The position numbers and the translations under genes are program-made. Positions 17,779-27,299 of a stretch of DNA of 64,000 nt are shown here, piece after piece; positions within the stretch are counted from its first letter, which is position 1; every line of letters begins with the position of its first letter. The notes beneath the pieces were generated by a model. That model did no database searches and was not told the DNA's origin. It was given only the letters and a program-made list of their open reading frames with translations. The stretch is from Erwinia mallotivora (GTDB lineage Bacteria; Pseudomonadota; Gammaproteobacteria; Enterobacterales; Enterobacteriaceae), in contig NZ_JFHN01000020.1 in NCBI RefSeq assembly GCF_000590885.1, positions 1 to 64,000 of the forward strand, written 5' to 3'.

Positions 17779-19251
17779 TCACGCTTGCGGAAGCTGTGCG
17801 GCGGTACTTTCAACCAGTGAAAGCAACACTTTAATGTCGTCCAGGGTGACCGTGGGGTTCAGCAGGGTCAGCTTAAGGCAGGTAACGCCGTTGTGCTCGG
17901 TCACGCCGACGTTCGCCTTGCCGGAATCCAACAGCGCATCACCGATTCTCTGATTCAGCATGGCAACGGCAGCCTCACCGCTGTCGGTCAGCTGCGCCGG
18001 AGCATAGCGGAACAATACGCTGGCCAGCTGCGGCTGCATCACCAGTTGCAGGGCAGAGTGGTCAGAGACATACCCGGCAACCTGTTGTGCCAGGCTGACA
18101 CCGTGATCGATAATCTCTGCATACTGTTTCTGGCCCAGCGCCTCCAGTCCCATCCACAGTTTCAGTGCGTCGAAACGGCGGGTGGTTTGCAGCGATTTGG
18201 ACACCAGATTAGGCACGCCATGCGCTTCATCAAATTCTGAATTCAGATAGGCAGCCTGATAGCGCATCAGCTCATAGTGACGGGCTTCTTTTAACAGAAA
18301 AGCACCGCAGCTGATGGTCTGAAAGAACTGCTTATGGAAGTCCAGCGTAATGGAGTCCACCAGCTCAATACCGTCCAGATAGTGGCGGTACTGCTCTGAC
18401 AGCAACAGTGCGCCGCCCCAGGCGGCGTCAACGTGCAGCCAGATATGGTGTTTTGCAGCCAGTGCCGCAATGTCGCGCAGCGGATCGATAGCGCCCGCGT
18501 CGGTGGTCCCGGCGGTCGCAACGATGGCGAGGATCTGTTCGCCACGCGCCTGCGCCTGAGCCACTTTCTCCGCCAGATCGTTGACATCCATGCGGGCACA
18601 GCTGTCCGTTTTCACCAGCGTCACTGACTGATAGCCGAGGCCCATCAGCGCCATATTTTTTTGCACTGAGAAGTGGGCATTTTCAGAGCACATCACGCGG
18701 ATTTTTTTCAGGTCGCCTGGCAATCCATCCTGCTGAACGGAGTGCCCCTGACGGGCAAAGAAGGCATCACGCGCCAGCATCAGGCCCATCAGGTTACTCT
18801 GAGTGCCACCGCTGGTGAACACTCCGGCGTCACCCGCCTGATAACCCACCTGGGTACGCAGCCATTCAATCAGCTTCATTTCAATAATGGTCGCAGACGG
18901 GCTTTGATCCCAGGAGTCCATGCTCTGGTTGGTGGCATTAATCAGTACTTCCGCCGCCTGGCTGATCACCAGGCTTGGGCAGTGCAGGTGCGCCACGCAC
19001 TGCGGATGGTGTACTGACAGGCTGTCTTTTAAAAAATATTCGACGGCGCGCCCGATGGCGGCCTGGTTGCCCAGGCCCTGCGGGGTGAAATCAAGCCGGA
19101 TACGCTCACGCAGTTCAGCAACGGATTTGCCCTGATACATCTCAGGTTGTTGCAACCACTGCACCACCGCTTCGCTGGTCTGGGCAATGGCTTGCTGGTA
19201 GGCTTCAGTGCTTTGTGCAGAAGCCGCCAGAATCGGGTTAGACCGGGACAT
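17779..19251 (-). CDS. ddc: L-2,4-diaminobutyrate decarboxylase
   Basis: A PLP-dependent group II decarboxylase of about 490 residues that makes 1,3-diaminopropane and CO2 from L-2,4-diaminobutyrate. The PLP lysine lies in DFHKQ (about Lys307 from the chosen start), with HVDAAWGG upstream holding the cofactor Asp, and TSGGTQSN. The frame extends 13 codons further, but ATG at 19251 is preceded by GGAG at optimal spacing and follows the dat stop by 14 bases, so it is the likely start. Cotranscribed with dat, as in Acinetobacter and other gammaproteobacteria. Confidence 0.93.
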   Translation of the reverse strand: MSRSNPILAASAQSTEAYQQAIAQTSEAVVQWLQQPEMYQGKSVAELRERIRLDFTPQGLGNQAAIGRAVEYFLKDSLSVHHPQCVAHLHCPSLVISQAAEVLINATNQSMDSWDQSPSATIIEMKLIEWLRTQVGYQAGDAGVFTSGGTQSNLMGLMLARDAFFARQGHSVQQDGLPGDLKKIRVMCSENAHFSVQKNMALMGLGYQSVTLVKTDSCARMDVNDLAEKVAQAQARGEQILAIVATAGTTDAGAIDPLRDIAALAAKHHIWLHVDAAWGGALLLSEQYRHYLDGIELVDSITLDFHKQFFQTISCGAFLLKEARHYELMRYQAAYLNSEFDEAHGVPNLVSKSLQTTRRFDALKLWMGLEALGQKQYAEIIDHGVSLAQQVAGYVSDHSALQLVMQPQLASVLFRYAPAQLTDSGEAAVAMLNQRIGDALLDSGKANVGVTEHNGVTCLKLTLLNPTVTLDDIKVLLSLVESTAAQLPQA

Positions 19252-19264
19252 CAACTTACTCCAC

Positions 19265-20650
19265 TCAGACGGGCTTAATGCCGGCGGCAATCAGGGCCTG
19301 TTCCAGTTTATCCATAAAGATCCCCAGCTCTTCATCGGTGATCAGCAGAGAGGGCAGCAGGCGCAGTACGTTACCGTTGCGGCCGCCACGCTCAAGGATC
19401 AGCCCGGCTTCAAAGCATTTTTTCTGCAACAGCGCAGAAAGTTCCGGATCGCCAGGATAGCTTCCCAGGTGATCGGCGGCTTCATGAGGTTTGACAATTT
19501 CAATGCCGATCATCAGCCCCAGACCACGTACGTGGCCCAGCACCGGGAAGCGTTTCTGCATCTCATTAAGTCTGCCTTTCAGCCATTCGCCCTGAGCAGC
19601 CACTTTATCGGCAATGTTATTGTCCTTCAGGTACTTCAGAGTGGTCAGGCCGGTAGCCATCGCCAGCTGATTGCCGCGGAAGGTGCCGGTGTGATGACCC
19701 GGAGACCAGACGTCGATCTCTTTTTTGATCCCCAGTACGGCCAGTGGCAGGCTGCCACCCACGGCTTTGGACATCACAATAATGTCTGGTTCGATACCGG
19801 CGTGTTCAAAGGCGAACTGTTTACCAGTCCGGCAGAAGCCCGCCTGTACCTCATCAAGGATCAGCACGATACCGTGCTCACGGGTGACTTTACGAATCCG
19901 TTGCAGCCATTCCGCCGGGGCCGGGTTGGCTCCGCCTTCACCCTGTAGCGCTTCAAGGATCACCGCCGCAGGCTTACGTACGCCGCTCTCCACATCGTTG
20001 ATCAGATTTTCGAAATAGTAAGCCAGGGCTTTCACCCCCGCGTCGCCACCGATACCCAGCGGGCAACGGTACTGATGCGGATAAGGCATAAACTGCACTT
20101 CAGGCATCATGCCGTCGACGGCTTCTTTAGGCCCCAGATTACCGGTTACCGCCAGCGCACCGTGGGTCATACCGTGGTAGCCGCCGGAGAAGCTGATGAC
20201 GCCAGAGCGGCCGGTATATTTTTTAGCCAGCTTCAGCGCGGCTTCCACCGCATCGGCTCCGGAAGGCCCGGTGAATTGCAGGCAATACTCCTTGCCCTGG
20301 CCGGGTAATAAAGAGAGCAGGTACTCAGAGAAGCGATCTTTCAAAGGCGTGGTCAGGTCAAGAGTATGTAACGGCAAGCCGCTGGTAATGACACTCTGGA
20401 TGCTTTGCAGTACATCAGGATGGTTATGTCCAAGCGCCAGCGTTCCCGCACCGGCCAGGCAATCAAGATATTGATTATTCTCAACGTCGGTGATCCAGAC
20501 GCCCTGAGCTTTGGCAATTGCTAACGGCAATTTACGTGGATAGCTTCTGACATTCGACTCGAATTCAGCCTGTCTGGCTAAATAGGATTCGTTGTTACCA
20601 TTTGAGGAAATCGCACCTAAAGTATCAATACGGACTTTATCCGTCATCAT
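19265..20650 (-). CDS. dat: L-2,4-diaminobutyrate:2-oxoglutarate 4-aminotransferase
   Basis: A class III PLP aminotransferase that converts L-aspartate 4-semialdehyde plus glutamate to L-2,4-diaminobutyrate. Key features are [17 protein letters not shown] (a Dat signature N-terminus), [36 protein letters not shown] and the PLP lysine in [10 protein letters not shown] (about Lys295). A longer frame exists, but AGGAG lies just upstream of the doublet ATGATG at 20650/20647, so one of those is the start. It is the first gene of dat-ddc. Diaminopropane can serve as a polyamine or siderophore precursor; no siderophore genes are adjacent. Confidence 0.93.
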   Translation of the reverse strand: MMTDKVRIDTLGAISSNGNNESYLARQAEFESNVRSYPRKLPLAIAKAQGVWITDVENNQYLDCLAGAGTLALGHNHPDVLQSIQSVITSGLPLHTLDLTTPLKDRFSEYLLSLLPGQGKEYCLQFTGPSGADAVEAALKLAKKYTGRSGVISFSGGYHGMTHGALAVTGNLGPKEAVDGMMPEVQFMPYPHQYRCPLGIGGDAGVKALAYYFENLINDVESGVRKPAAVILEALQGEGGANPAPAEWLQRIRKVTREHGIVLILDEVQAGFCRTGKQFAFEHAGIEPDIIVMSKAVGGSLPLAVLGIKKEIDVWSPGHHTGTFRGNQLAMATGLTTLKYLKDNNIADKVAAQGEWLKGRLNEMQKRFPVLGHVRGLGLMIGIEIVKPHEAADHLGSYPGDPELSALLQKKCFEAGLILERGGRNGNVLRLLPSLLITDEELGIFMDKLEQALIAAGIKPV

Positions 20651-20907
20651 ATCTCTCCTACAACCGCGGGTTGTCACTAACGCCGCAGTTGAATAAATGA
20701 ATTAGTAGAACTGCCCATGTAAAAAAGCGCGCCCAATATATGGCTTTTCACTCTGCATCTCAATGATTAATTTTGTTCAGAAAATCTTATATTTTTATGA
20801 TAGTAATCAATGTGTTGCTGGGTAAATAACCAAAGATCTCGTCCACACTGAAATAGCTGGTTATTAATAAGGCACAAAAAGTGATTCATTGTGGGGAAAT
20901 GACAGCG

Positions 20908-20930
20908 GAGCGGCGGTAAACAGGCCGCTC
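20908..20930 (-). terminator. Hairpin downstream of the DASS transporter gene
   Basis: GAGCGGC (20908-20914) pairs with GCCGCTC (20924-20930). It lies 9 bases beyond the stop of the leftward transporter gene. There is no clear U tract. Confidence 0.5.
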
Positions 20931-20938
20931 AGCGTATC

Positions 20939-22402
20939 TCAAGACCAGACAGCCAGCACAGGCCAGCCAACCAGCAACAGGATGCTGATGAAAATCACTC
21001 CAAAGATGGCCCCCAGTCGCCAGTAATCCTTTGATTTTACATAGCCACAGCCATAAATAATCACCCCGGGGCCGGTTGCGTAAGGCGTCAGGCAACCCAT
21101 AATGCCAATCGATAACACCAGCAACAGGCTGAGATGTTCCACTGGCACGCCGGGGATACTTTTGCCCAGCGCCAGAATAACCGGCAACAGGGTGGCAGTA
21201 TGGGCAGAGAGGCTGGCAAACAGGTAATGGGAAAAGTAGAACACCAGTACCAGCACGATGACGGTTCCCTGGGGGGAAAAACCTTCCAGATGTCGGCTCA
21301 TGGTGGCAGAAAACCAGTCAATAAATCCGGAACGGGTCAGGCCATTTGCCATCACCACCAGCGTGGCCAGGTTGACCAGCGTATTCCAGGCGCTGCTGTA
21401 GCGGGTTACCTCTTTCCAGGGCACCACGCGCAGGGCCAGCATTAATGCCACGGCCAGCAGGGCAACGGCGGTGGCACTGATAAGCTTGCCGCCCAGCACC
21501 CACAGCGCCAGGCTGAGCAGCACCAGACCAATCAGGGTTATCTCTTTGTGGGTGAGCCGTCCAAGGCTTTTCAGTTCCTCAGCAGCCCAGGCCGCGACTT
21601 CCGTACTCTGTGTGATCCCCGGTTTATACAACAGCCAGACCAGTGCGGGCGAGACGAGCAGTAAAATGATCCCCACAGGCAGAAAAGCCAGAAACCAGTG
21701 CAGCCAGCTGATATGGACACCGGCCACTTTGCTGGCAAACTCCAGGCCGAGCACATTGGGTGCCGCGCCGGTGACAAACATCGAGGAGCTGATGCTGGTG
21801 CCAATTACCATCATCCACATCAGGTAACCGCCAATGCGGCGGGAAGAGGGATCGTTGGGATAAGAGTTAAACAGCGGCGGCAGATTTTTAATCACCGGAA
21901 AGACAGTACCGCCGGTGCGGGCGGTGTTGGAGGGCGTAAAGGGGGCCAGCAGGATATCGATAATCACAATGGCATAGCCGAGGGTCAGCGTGCGCTTACC
22001 CATAAATTTGACCAGAAAGAGCGCGATACGACGCCCCAGCCCGCTCACCTCATAGCCCAGCGCGAAGATAAACGCGCCAAACACCAGCCATACCGTCGGG
22101 CTGGAAAAACCGGCCAGCCCCCATTTCAGTGCCTGGCTGCTGGCATCAAAATCCGGATTTGCCAGTTCGTCGGCATCAAACAGCAGAAATCTGCCGCCGA
22201 TAACGCAAAGGGTGACCGCTATGAAACTGATTGCCGTAGCCGGAATGGGCTCCAGAATCATGCCGACAATCATCGCCACAAACACGGCAAAATAGTGCCA
22301 GGCCTGGGGTGGCATACCATCAGGTACGGGGATAAGCAACATCACCACGAGGGTCAGTGACGGGATAAGCGATTTTCCTGTTTTCTCTTTTATCAAAGCC
22401 AT
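20939..22402 (-). CDS. DASS-family (SLC13/CitT-type) anion transporter
   Basis: An inner-membrane protein of about 487 residues with a dozen hydrophobic segments. The DASS signature SNTART (Na+/substrate site) lies in the first half, and a second repeat helix motif (SLSAHTATLLPV) in the second half. The family includes CitT, TtdT and plant-like 2-oxoglutarate/malate carriers, so a di- or tricarboxylate such as citrate, tartrate or malate is the likely substrate; which one cannot be read from sequence. The start was moved to ATG 22402 because GGAGGA precedes it at good spacing. It is a stand-alone gene, divergent from the hrp-box gene. Confidence 0.85.
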   Translation of the reverse strand: MALIKEKTGKSLIPSLTLVVMLLIPVPDGMPPQAWHYFAVFVAMIVGMILEPIPATAISFIAVTLCVIGGRFLLFDADELANPDFDASSQALKWGLAGFSSPTVWLVFGAFIFALGYEVSGLGRRIALFLVKFMGKRTLTLGYAIVIIDILLAPFTPSNTARTGGTVFPVIKNLPPLFNSYPNDPSSRRIGGYLMWMMVIGTSISSSMFVTGAAPNVLGLEFASKVAGVHISWLHWFLAFLPVGIILLLVSPALVWLLYKPGITQSTEVAAWAAEELKSLGRLTHKEITLIGLVLLSLALWVLGGKLISATAVALLAVALMLALRVVPWKEVTRYSSAWNTLVNLATLVVMANGLTRSGFIDWFSATMSRHLEGFSPQGTVIVLVLVFYFSHYLFASLSAHTATLLPVILALGKSIPGVPVEHLSLLLVLSIGIMGCLTPYATGPGVIIYGCGYVKSKDYWRLGAIFGVIFISILLLVGWPVLAVWS

Positions 22403-22520
22403 CAGTATTCCTCCATAAATGACAGGCCCGCAGATAGTCACAATCAAAGCAGGGTTTTGTGGTAACAGATTACCTTAACATTCAATCTGTCTGAATCCTT
22501 CGGCATTTCACCTGCCAAAG

Positions 22521-22548
22521 GGAACCTCGCCAGGCACCTGACCACTCA
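22521..22548 (+). promoter_or_regulatory. Perfect hrp box (HrpL sigma-factor promoter)
   Basis: GGAACC (22521-22526), a 15-base spacer, then CCACTCA (22542-22548). This matches the published HrpL consensus GGAACC-N15/16-CCACNNA exactly. It lies 34 bases before the ATG at 22583. I found no other copy with correct spacing by eye in the window. Confidence 0.88.
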
Positions 22549-22582
22549 GCCCTCTCTTTCAGGCAAACTATAGGAAAAACTA

Positions 22583-24859
22583 ATGAATCCAGCTCAGATC
22601 GCGCGCGCCTCTCACTCCTGTATGCCGATGGTGTCCGGTGGGTCCGGCAGTTCCGGCGTAATTGATAAAAGTGATGCGCAATCTTCGCGGCAGGCACGCA
22701 CAAGGGCTTTTGTCGCATCTGGCAAACTGAGTACGGCGTTTGGTCGCTCCACCACGGCGTCGGCGCAGGATTGCACCAGCCTGCTGCATACCTTTCAGCG
22801 GGAGCTGGAGAAATCGCCCCAGTCATTTCCCGCCATTGCCGAACTGGCAGGTCAGCTGTCAGAGGCGGCGCTCGGTGAGCAGAACGGACACTGGCTGGGC
22901 AACGAGCAGCAACAGACGCTGAAAGAGATGATTGACCGCTGTACCAGCCAGCTGGCGCATACCCCGAGGTCACATGCTTCATATAAACCCCTGTCTCAGG
23001 CCTGCACCGATCTGACCACGGCACGGATGCAGCAATCAGTCAGCCAGATGGTTGATCAATCACACCAGAAGGTGCAGGGCGTACCGGACCTTCTGGCGTT
23101 GATCCATACGGATCCTACTGGCCTGGCCGGGAATTCAGCCGGAATGCCGTCCGGTGCGAAATTCAGCGCTTTTCTCTGCACCGCCAGAGACCGCACTGCT
23201 GAGCTGAGCGAAACGCTTCGCAACCACTCCGCCGACGTGACGCCTTTGCTCCAGTCCCATGTCGATACGCTTTTGCATCTGGAAAAGTTGCCGGAAGCCC
23301 TGGCGGCATGGACGGAGAGTTGTCGCGATACGCCTGTTCAGCATGACCTGCGCGCCCTGGCAAATGCCGCCGGCGAGTTGACCGCGCAGCTGCGTCAACA
23401 CGGCCTTCTGCCACCATCGACGCAGGCATCAGGCGAGCCTGGCGAAATGTCAGTGCGCAGTGACGACGGCAATGCGCACCGTCATTTCGGGGGGCTGAGC
23501 CAGATGTCTTCAGATGTCTCTTCCAGCGCCTTTGGATCTTTCCGCTCCGAACCGGCGAGGAGCAGCAGAATGACCAGCGATGCAGAAAAAACAGCGGGCC
23601 TTTATGCAGAAAAAAAGAGGACAAACTGGACCAAAAGCACCGGCGTTGCCGGTAAGGTCAGCCACAAAATTCAATCGCTGTTGGGAAAACGCGATGTGGA
23701 ATCCCGTGTGCAGGCATTCGTTTCCTTTATGGCCGATGCAAAAGGAAAGCCGGACGCCACGATGCTCGATCTGGGTGATGGGTGGATGAGGGTATCGCGT
23801 CAGATAAAAGGTGAAACGGCGCTGATTGATGTGCAGTGTGACAGCGATGGCAAGGTGCTGGACGCCCGGCATCCCGGTAAATTCCCCTCGCTGCCTGAAG
23901 GAAGTGAGCGCGAAGCCTTCGATACGGTGCTTCATGAACTGAAATCGACAGGCGCAGAGGCGTTATCCAAAGTGCCTGTCTACTACGTTAACCGCAATAC
24001 GCGCGGTTACCTCATTCCCACGCATGGCTATGTGGTTGCCGGACATCCCAACCAGGGACGTAAAAGCGGCGCAGTTTTGTATGGCGTAGGGGGCGATCCC
24101 AAGCGTGGCCCGGTGAATATCAATGACAAACTGCTTGCCAAGCTTATCGACAGCGCTGATTCAAAAGCGCCGTTCAGGTTAGCCGCACCTGTTCGTAAAG
24201 TGATTTCGCAACTTGCCGGGAAGTCATTCGCCACGCGTGAAGACTTTTATAATGCGTATCGTACCGCCAGGGGGGAGGGTGTCGATCCACAGGAACTGCA
24301 CAATGAAATTTCTTCGGTATATCGCCATCTGCCAATGACGATGATGGAAATGTGGCCGAAGAAAGCCGGTGATTACCGGGTGGCAAAGCCGCCGGCACCA
24401 GAGCGGGATCTTCGCGCATTCGAAAACTTTCCCAAAGACATCGGGCGAAAAGTCACGCTGAAGAAGATAACAGATGTGGACAGCCTTGACCTGCTGGAAG
24501 CCAGGCAGCAGTTTACGCTGCATCAGCTTTATCAGGATGAACTGATGGGCCGCGACGGATCAGCCATTCCCTCTGAACACCTGAAGCCGAAAGCCGACGA
24601 GGAGAAGCGCCAGCAGTTACAGGATGCCACCCCTAAATTCCAGCGACTGCCGCCGCACAAAACGGACAAGGTCGGCAACTGTAATACCGGGGCATCCTCG
24701 CTTCTCCAGCGGGCAGTGGATATCTATACCGAAAAGAATCAGTTACCGGCAAAAAAAGTCAGCGCGGCCAGCAGTTTTGGTATTGGGTCGGGGCATCGGC
24801 TTTCCCTGTGGGATCCGCTGACGGGTTCTTCAGCCAAAAAATCGTCTGACGAGAGTTAA
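22583..24859 (+). CDS. Candidate HrpL-regulated type III effector of unknown fold
   Basis: I do not recognise this 758-residue protein. The first 60 residues are rich in Ser, Gly and Gln with few acidic residues (MNPAQIARASHSCMPMVSGG), typical of type III secretion signals. Residues about 60-280 are predicted helical; 285-325 form a low-complexity Ser-rich stretch. A second, more compact region begins near 350. It contains VYYVNRNTRGYLIPTHGYV and YGVGGDPKRGPVN and ends with a conserved-looking KVGNCNTGASSLLQRA (Cys700). A late GSGHRLSLWDP gives His and Asp candidates for a thiol active site, which is speculative. No signal peptide or membrane helix is seen. AGGA sits 7 bases before the ATG. 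The perfect hrp box, the N-terminus and the single-gene unit ended by a terminator together argue for an injected effector. Confidence 0.75.
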   Translation: MNPAQIARASHSCMPMVSGGSGSSGVIDKSDAQSSRQARTRAFVASGKLSTAFGRSTTASAQDCTSLLHTFQRELEKSPQSFPAIAELAGQLSEAALGEQNGHWLGNEQQQTLKEMIDRCTSQLAHTPRSHASYKPLSQACTDLTTARMQQSVSQMVDQSHQKVQGVPDLLALIHTDPTGLAGNSAGMPSGAKFSAFLCTARDRTAELSETLRNHSADVTPLLQSHVDTLLHLEKLPEALAAWTESCRDTPVQHDLRALANAAGELTAQLRQHGLLPPSTQASGEPGEMSVRSDDGNAHRHFGGLSQMSSDVSSSAFGSFRSEPARSSRMTSDAEKTAGLYAEKKRTNWTKSTGVAGKVSHKIQSLLGKRDVESRVQAFVSFMADAKGKPDATMLDLGDGWMRVSRQIKGETALIDVQCDSDGKVLDARHPGKFPSLPEGSEREAFDTVLHELKSTGAEALSKVPVYYVNRNTRGYLIPTHGYVVAGHPNQGRKSGAVLYGVGGDPKRGPVNINDKLLAKLIDSADSKAPFRLAAPVRKVISQLAGKSFATREDFYNAYRTARGEGVDPQELHNEISSVYRHLPMTMMEMWPKKAGDYRVAKPPAPERDLRAFENFPKDIGRKVTLKKITDVDSLDLLEARQQFTLHQLYQDELMGRDGSAIPSEHLKPKADEEKRQQLQDATPKFQRLPPHKTDKVGNCNTGASSLLQRAVDIYTEKNQLPAKKVSAASSFGIGSGHRLSLWDPLTGSSAKKSSDES

Positions 24860-24872
24860 ACAGCGGGTGAGA

Positions 24873-24898
24873 GCCGTAACGCTGAAGGGCGTTACGGC
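24873..24898. terminator. Bidirectional terminator between the effector gene and srfC
   Basis: GCCGTAACGC (24873-24882) pairs perfectly with GCGTTACGGC (24889-24898) around TGAAGG, between two convergent stop codons. Confidence 0.75.
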
Positions 24899-24905
24899 CC
24901 TGGCA

Positions 24906-27299
24906 TCAGCGTCCGATCTGTTTCAGCAATGCGGCCAGCTGTTCACGATGGTCGCTGTCGATTTCACCGGCAGCAGAATACCCGGCATTAAGTAAAATCA
25001 TCTCATTCAGCGCGACCAGCCAGTCAAAAATATAACAGGCTGCATGGTTATTGGGCTTCAGAGAGAGTCGGGTCAGGCGCTGGCCCGGCCCCAGGCTGGC
25101 GCTCTGGGTTTCCGGTCGGGCAAACACCGGCTGCCCCCGGTTGATTTTACTCTCAGGACGCTGATCCTCCCGCAGATGCTGGAAGCCGAGCCAGGCGATA
25201 AAATCACCCAGTACGCTCAGCGCGCGGGTCACCTGGCGGTCGGCGATCATCTCTGCTGGCGTTCCGGGGGCCTCCTGATCGGTCAGCATGGTGACCAGCG
25301 CGGCTTCAATATTGAGACGAATGCTTGCGGTGATCAGTTCTTCGGTCAGCAGCTCCAGCGTGGGTTTGTTGACGCCAAGCAGGGTCAGCAGAGAAGACTG
25401 GTCGGGCAGCTGACGTAACATATTGATCCACAGCTGGTAAACCTGGCGGGGGAACTCCGCCGGAGGCGACTCTTCCGGGCTGTCATCGCCAGTAATAATC
25501 AGTCCGGGGATCGGGTCATTGCTGAGCAGGTCGATGCTGATACCAATGCCAAAAGGATCGTCTGCGGTCAGAGGATGTTCGCCGCTCTGCGGGCGTGAAA
25601 CCGGCTGCTGGCGTTGCAGAAAAAGCTGCCTCAGCGTCTCTCTGCCCGGTAGCAGACGCTCCAGCAGTTCGCCGTGAACGCCGGTTCGGGTCTGTAAGGC
25701 TTTAAGCAGCGCCGTCGCCGTACGCATGCGAAATTGGGGTTCTTCTTTGCCGGAGGCCTGATACCAGCGGCCCAGCAAATTATCGGCCAGTTCACGACGA
25801 ATTTCGCTTCCCTGCTGTTGCAGACGTTCCAGCCTGACTTCGCGGCGGACTTCATTAGTCAGCCAGCCCGCCATCCGCTTCACGCCCTTGTCGTCCGTTG
25901 CCAGCATCGAACCCCAGGCATCGCCGGGATTGCCAACGTAGCGCTGAACCGCAGCGTCATGATTCTGGCCGTGGGTGATACGCTGATCGAAAGGGGTTAA
26001 CGCCCAAATCAGTCCGGGTTTACGTTCACTGCGCGGCTGACTGTTTGCTCCCTGATTTTTTTTCACCCAGTGGTCGAGCATGCGGCCAACCAGCGGGGTG
26101 TCGGCGCGCTGGCCGGACGCGCTGCACACCATCAATAAATCCACATCATGATGGTCGGCGGCGCGCGCCAGCAGGAAAGGGCGTTTGGCGCTCAGGAAGC
26201 TCAGCGCCAGCTGGTGTTGAGCGTCATCCGGCACCACGGCAGGTTGTTCAAAACCGGGAAAATCCAGCAAATCCACCTGCTCAAACAGGCTCTCTTTCGG
26301 CGAGCTGTAAAGAGGTAGCAGCACTTCGCGGCTGAGCAGCGTCAGTTCTGCCAGCGCCAGATTCACCGGTTTCAGGCTGCGATTATTATGTTGCGGGAGA
26401 ACCTGAATAACCCGGTCGGCCGCCGCATTAAAGTAGCGCAGGCTGTTACTGTTCAGCACGCTGAGTGCGCTGTCATCCACCACCGACAGCGGGGCCAGCA
26501 CCGCCGAAGCAGCAGAAATATGATGCAGCACATGTGCCAGTTGCCGATAGAGACTGCTCAGCTGGCGATCGTCTCCCCACAGCAATGAAAACAGTCGGGC
26601 GCGGTCGTCCACACCCAGCAGCGATGCCATCTCAATCGCCTGCGGCCAGAAATGGCTTTCAAGTGCTGTATTGTCGCAAATTTGCGCGGTGGTCATACTG
26701 TCCCACAGCGCCACCACATCATCCTCGTTGAGGCCGCCGGTTGGCTGAGACTGACGGTACATGGCGAGGGTTTTCAGTCGTTCGGTAATCTGCGGCTCGT
26801 CGCTCTGCAACGTCTGCTTAGGGTCACGGCGGGCGTAAACCGCGGCGATAATCGCCACCAGTTCACTCTCTTTCAGCAAGGTCAGCCTGACCGGCCATTC
26901 ATTATCAACGCGCGTCTGTTGACCGCTGATACGCAGCACCATGCTACCGGTGTGTTGCTGAGGGTTGAGCTGGCGGAAATCCAGCGTGGCGTTGCCAAGG
27001 GCAATCTCCATCCGGCCTTTATCACTGGCGGCCAGCGCGGAGATCAGGTACGACTTTCCCGCCTGTGACAGTCCAAAAAATCCTATCGCACACTCTTTTG
27101 CCGCCGCACTCGCCAGATTGCCCGCGTGGTTACGCTGACGCATCAGACGTATACGCAGACGGTCGGCCTCCATCTCCAGACGGGGGGCGCTGTGGCGTGC
27201 GCTCTCCAGCCAGTCGATCGCCCCGCCAATACTTTTTGCCAGCGTATCCAGTTTTTTGCCGAACTGGCCTGATAACTGCTTAGGCGTCAACGCTTTCAT
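24906..27299 (-). CDS. srfC: SrfC-family putative virulence protein (P-loop GTPase-like)
   Basis: A 797-residue protein matching the SrfC family. A P-loop GLSQAGKSY (about 76-84) follows an N-terminal helical region, and VDLLDFPGFEQ resembles a Walker B/G3 element (DxPG), so NTP binding is likely. The family was named from Salmonella SsrB-regulated genes; its biochemical role is not established. It is the last gene of srfABC: its ATG overlaps the srfB stop in a 4-base ATGA overlap. Confidence 0.88.
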   Translation of the reverse strand: MKALTPKQLSGQFGKKLDTLAKSIGGAIDWLESARHSAPRLEMEADRLRIRLMRQRNHAGNLASAAAKECAIGFFGLSQAGKSYLISALAASDKGRMEIALGNATLDFRQLNPQQHTGSMVLRISGQQTRVDNEWPVRLTLLKESELVAIIAAVYARRDPKQTLQSDEPQITERLKTLAMYRQSQPTGGLNEDDVVALWDSMTTAQICDNTALESHFWPQAIEMASLLGVDDRARLFSLLWGDDRQLSSLYRQLAHVLHHISAASAVLAPLSVVDDSALSVLNSNSLRYFNAAADRVIQVLPQHNNRSLKPVNLALAELTLLSREVLLPLYSSPKESLFEQVDLLDFPGFEQPAVVPDDAQHQLALSFLSAKRPFLLARAADHHDVDLLMVCSASGQRADTPLVGRMLDHWVKKNQGANSQPRSERKPGLIWALTPFDQRITHGQNHDAAVQRYVGNPGDAWGSMLATDDKGVKRMAGWLTNEVRREVRLERLQQQGSEIRRELADNLLGRWYQASGKEEPQFRMRTATALLKALQTRTGVHGELLERLLPGRETLRQLFLQRQQPVSRPQSGEHPLTADDPFGIGISIDLLSNDPIPGLIITGDDSPEESPPAEFPRQVYQLWINMLRQLPDQSSLLTLLGVNKPTLELLTEELITASIRLNIEAALVTMLTDQEAPGTPAEMIADRQVTRALSVLGDFIAWLGFQHLREDQRPESKINRGQPVFARPETQSASLGPGQRLTRLSLKPNNHAACYIFDWLVALNEMILLNAGYSAAGEIDSDHREQLAALLKQIGR

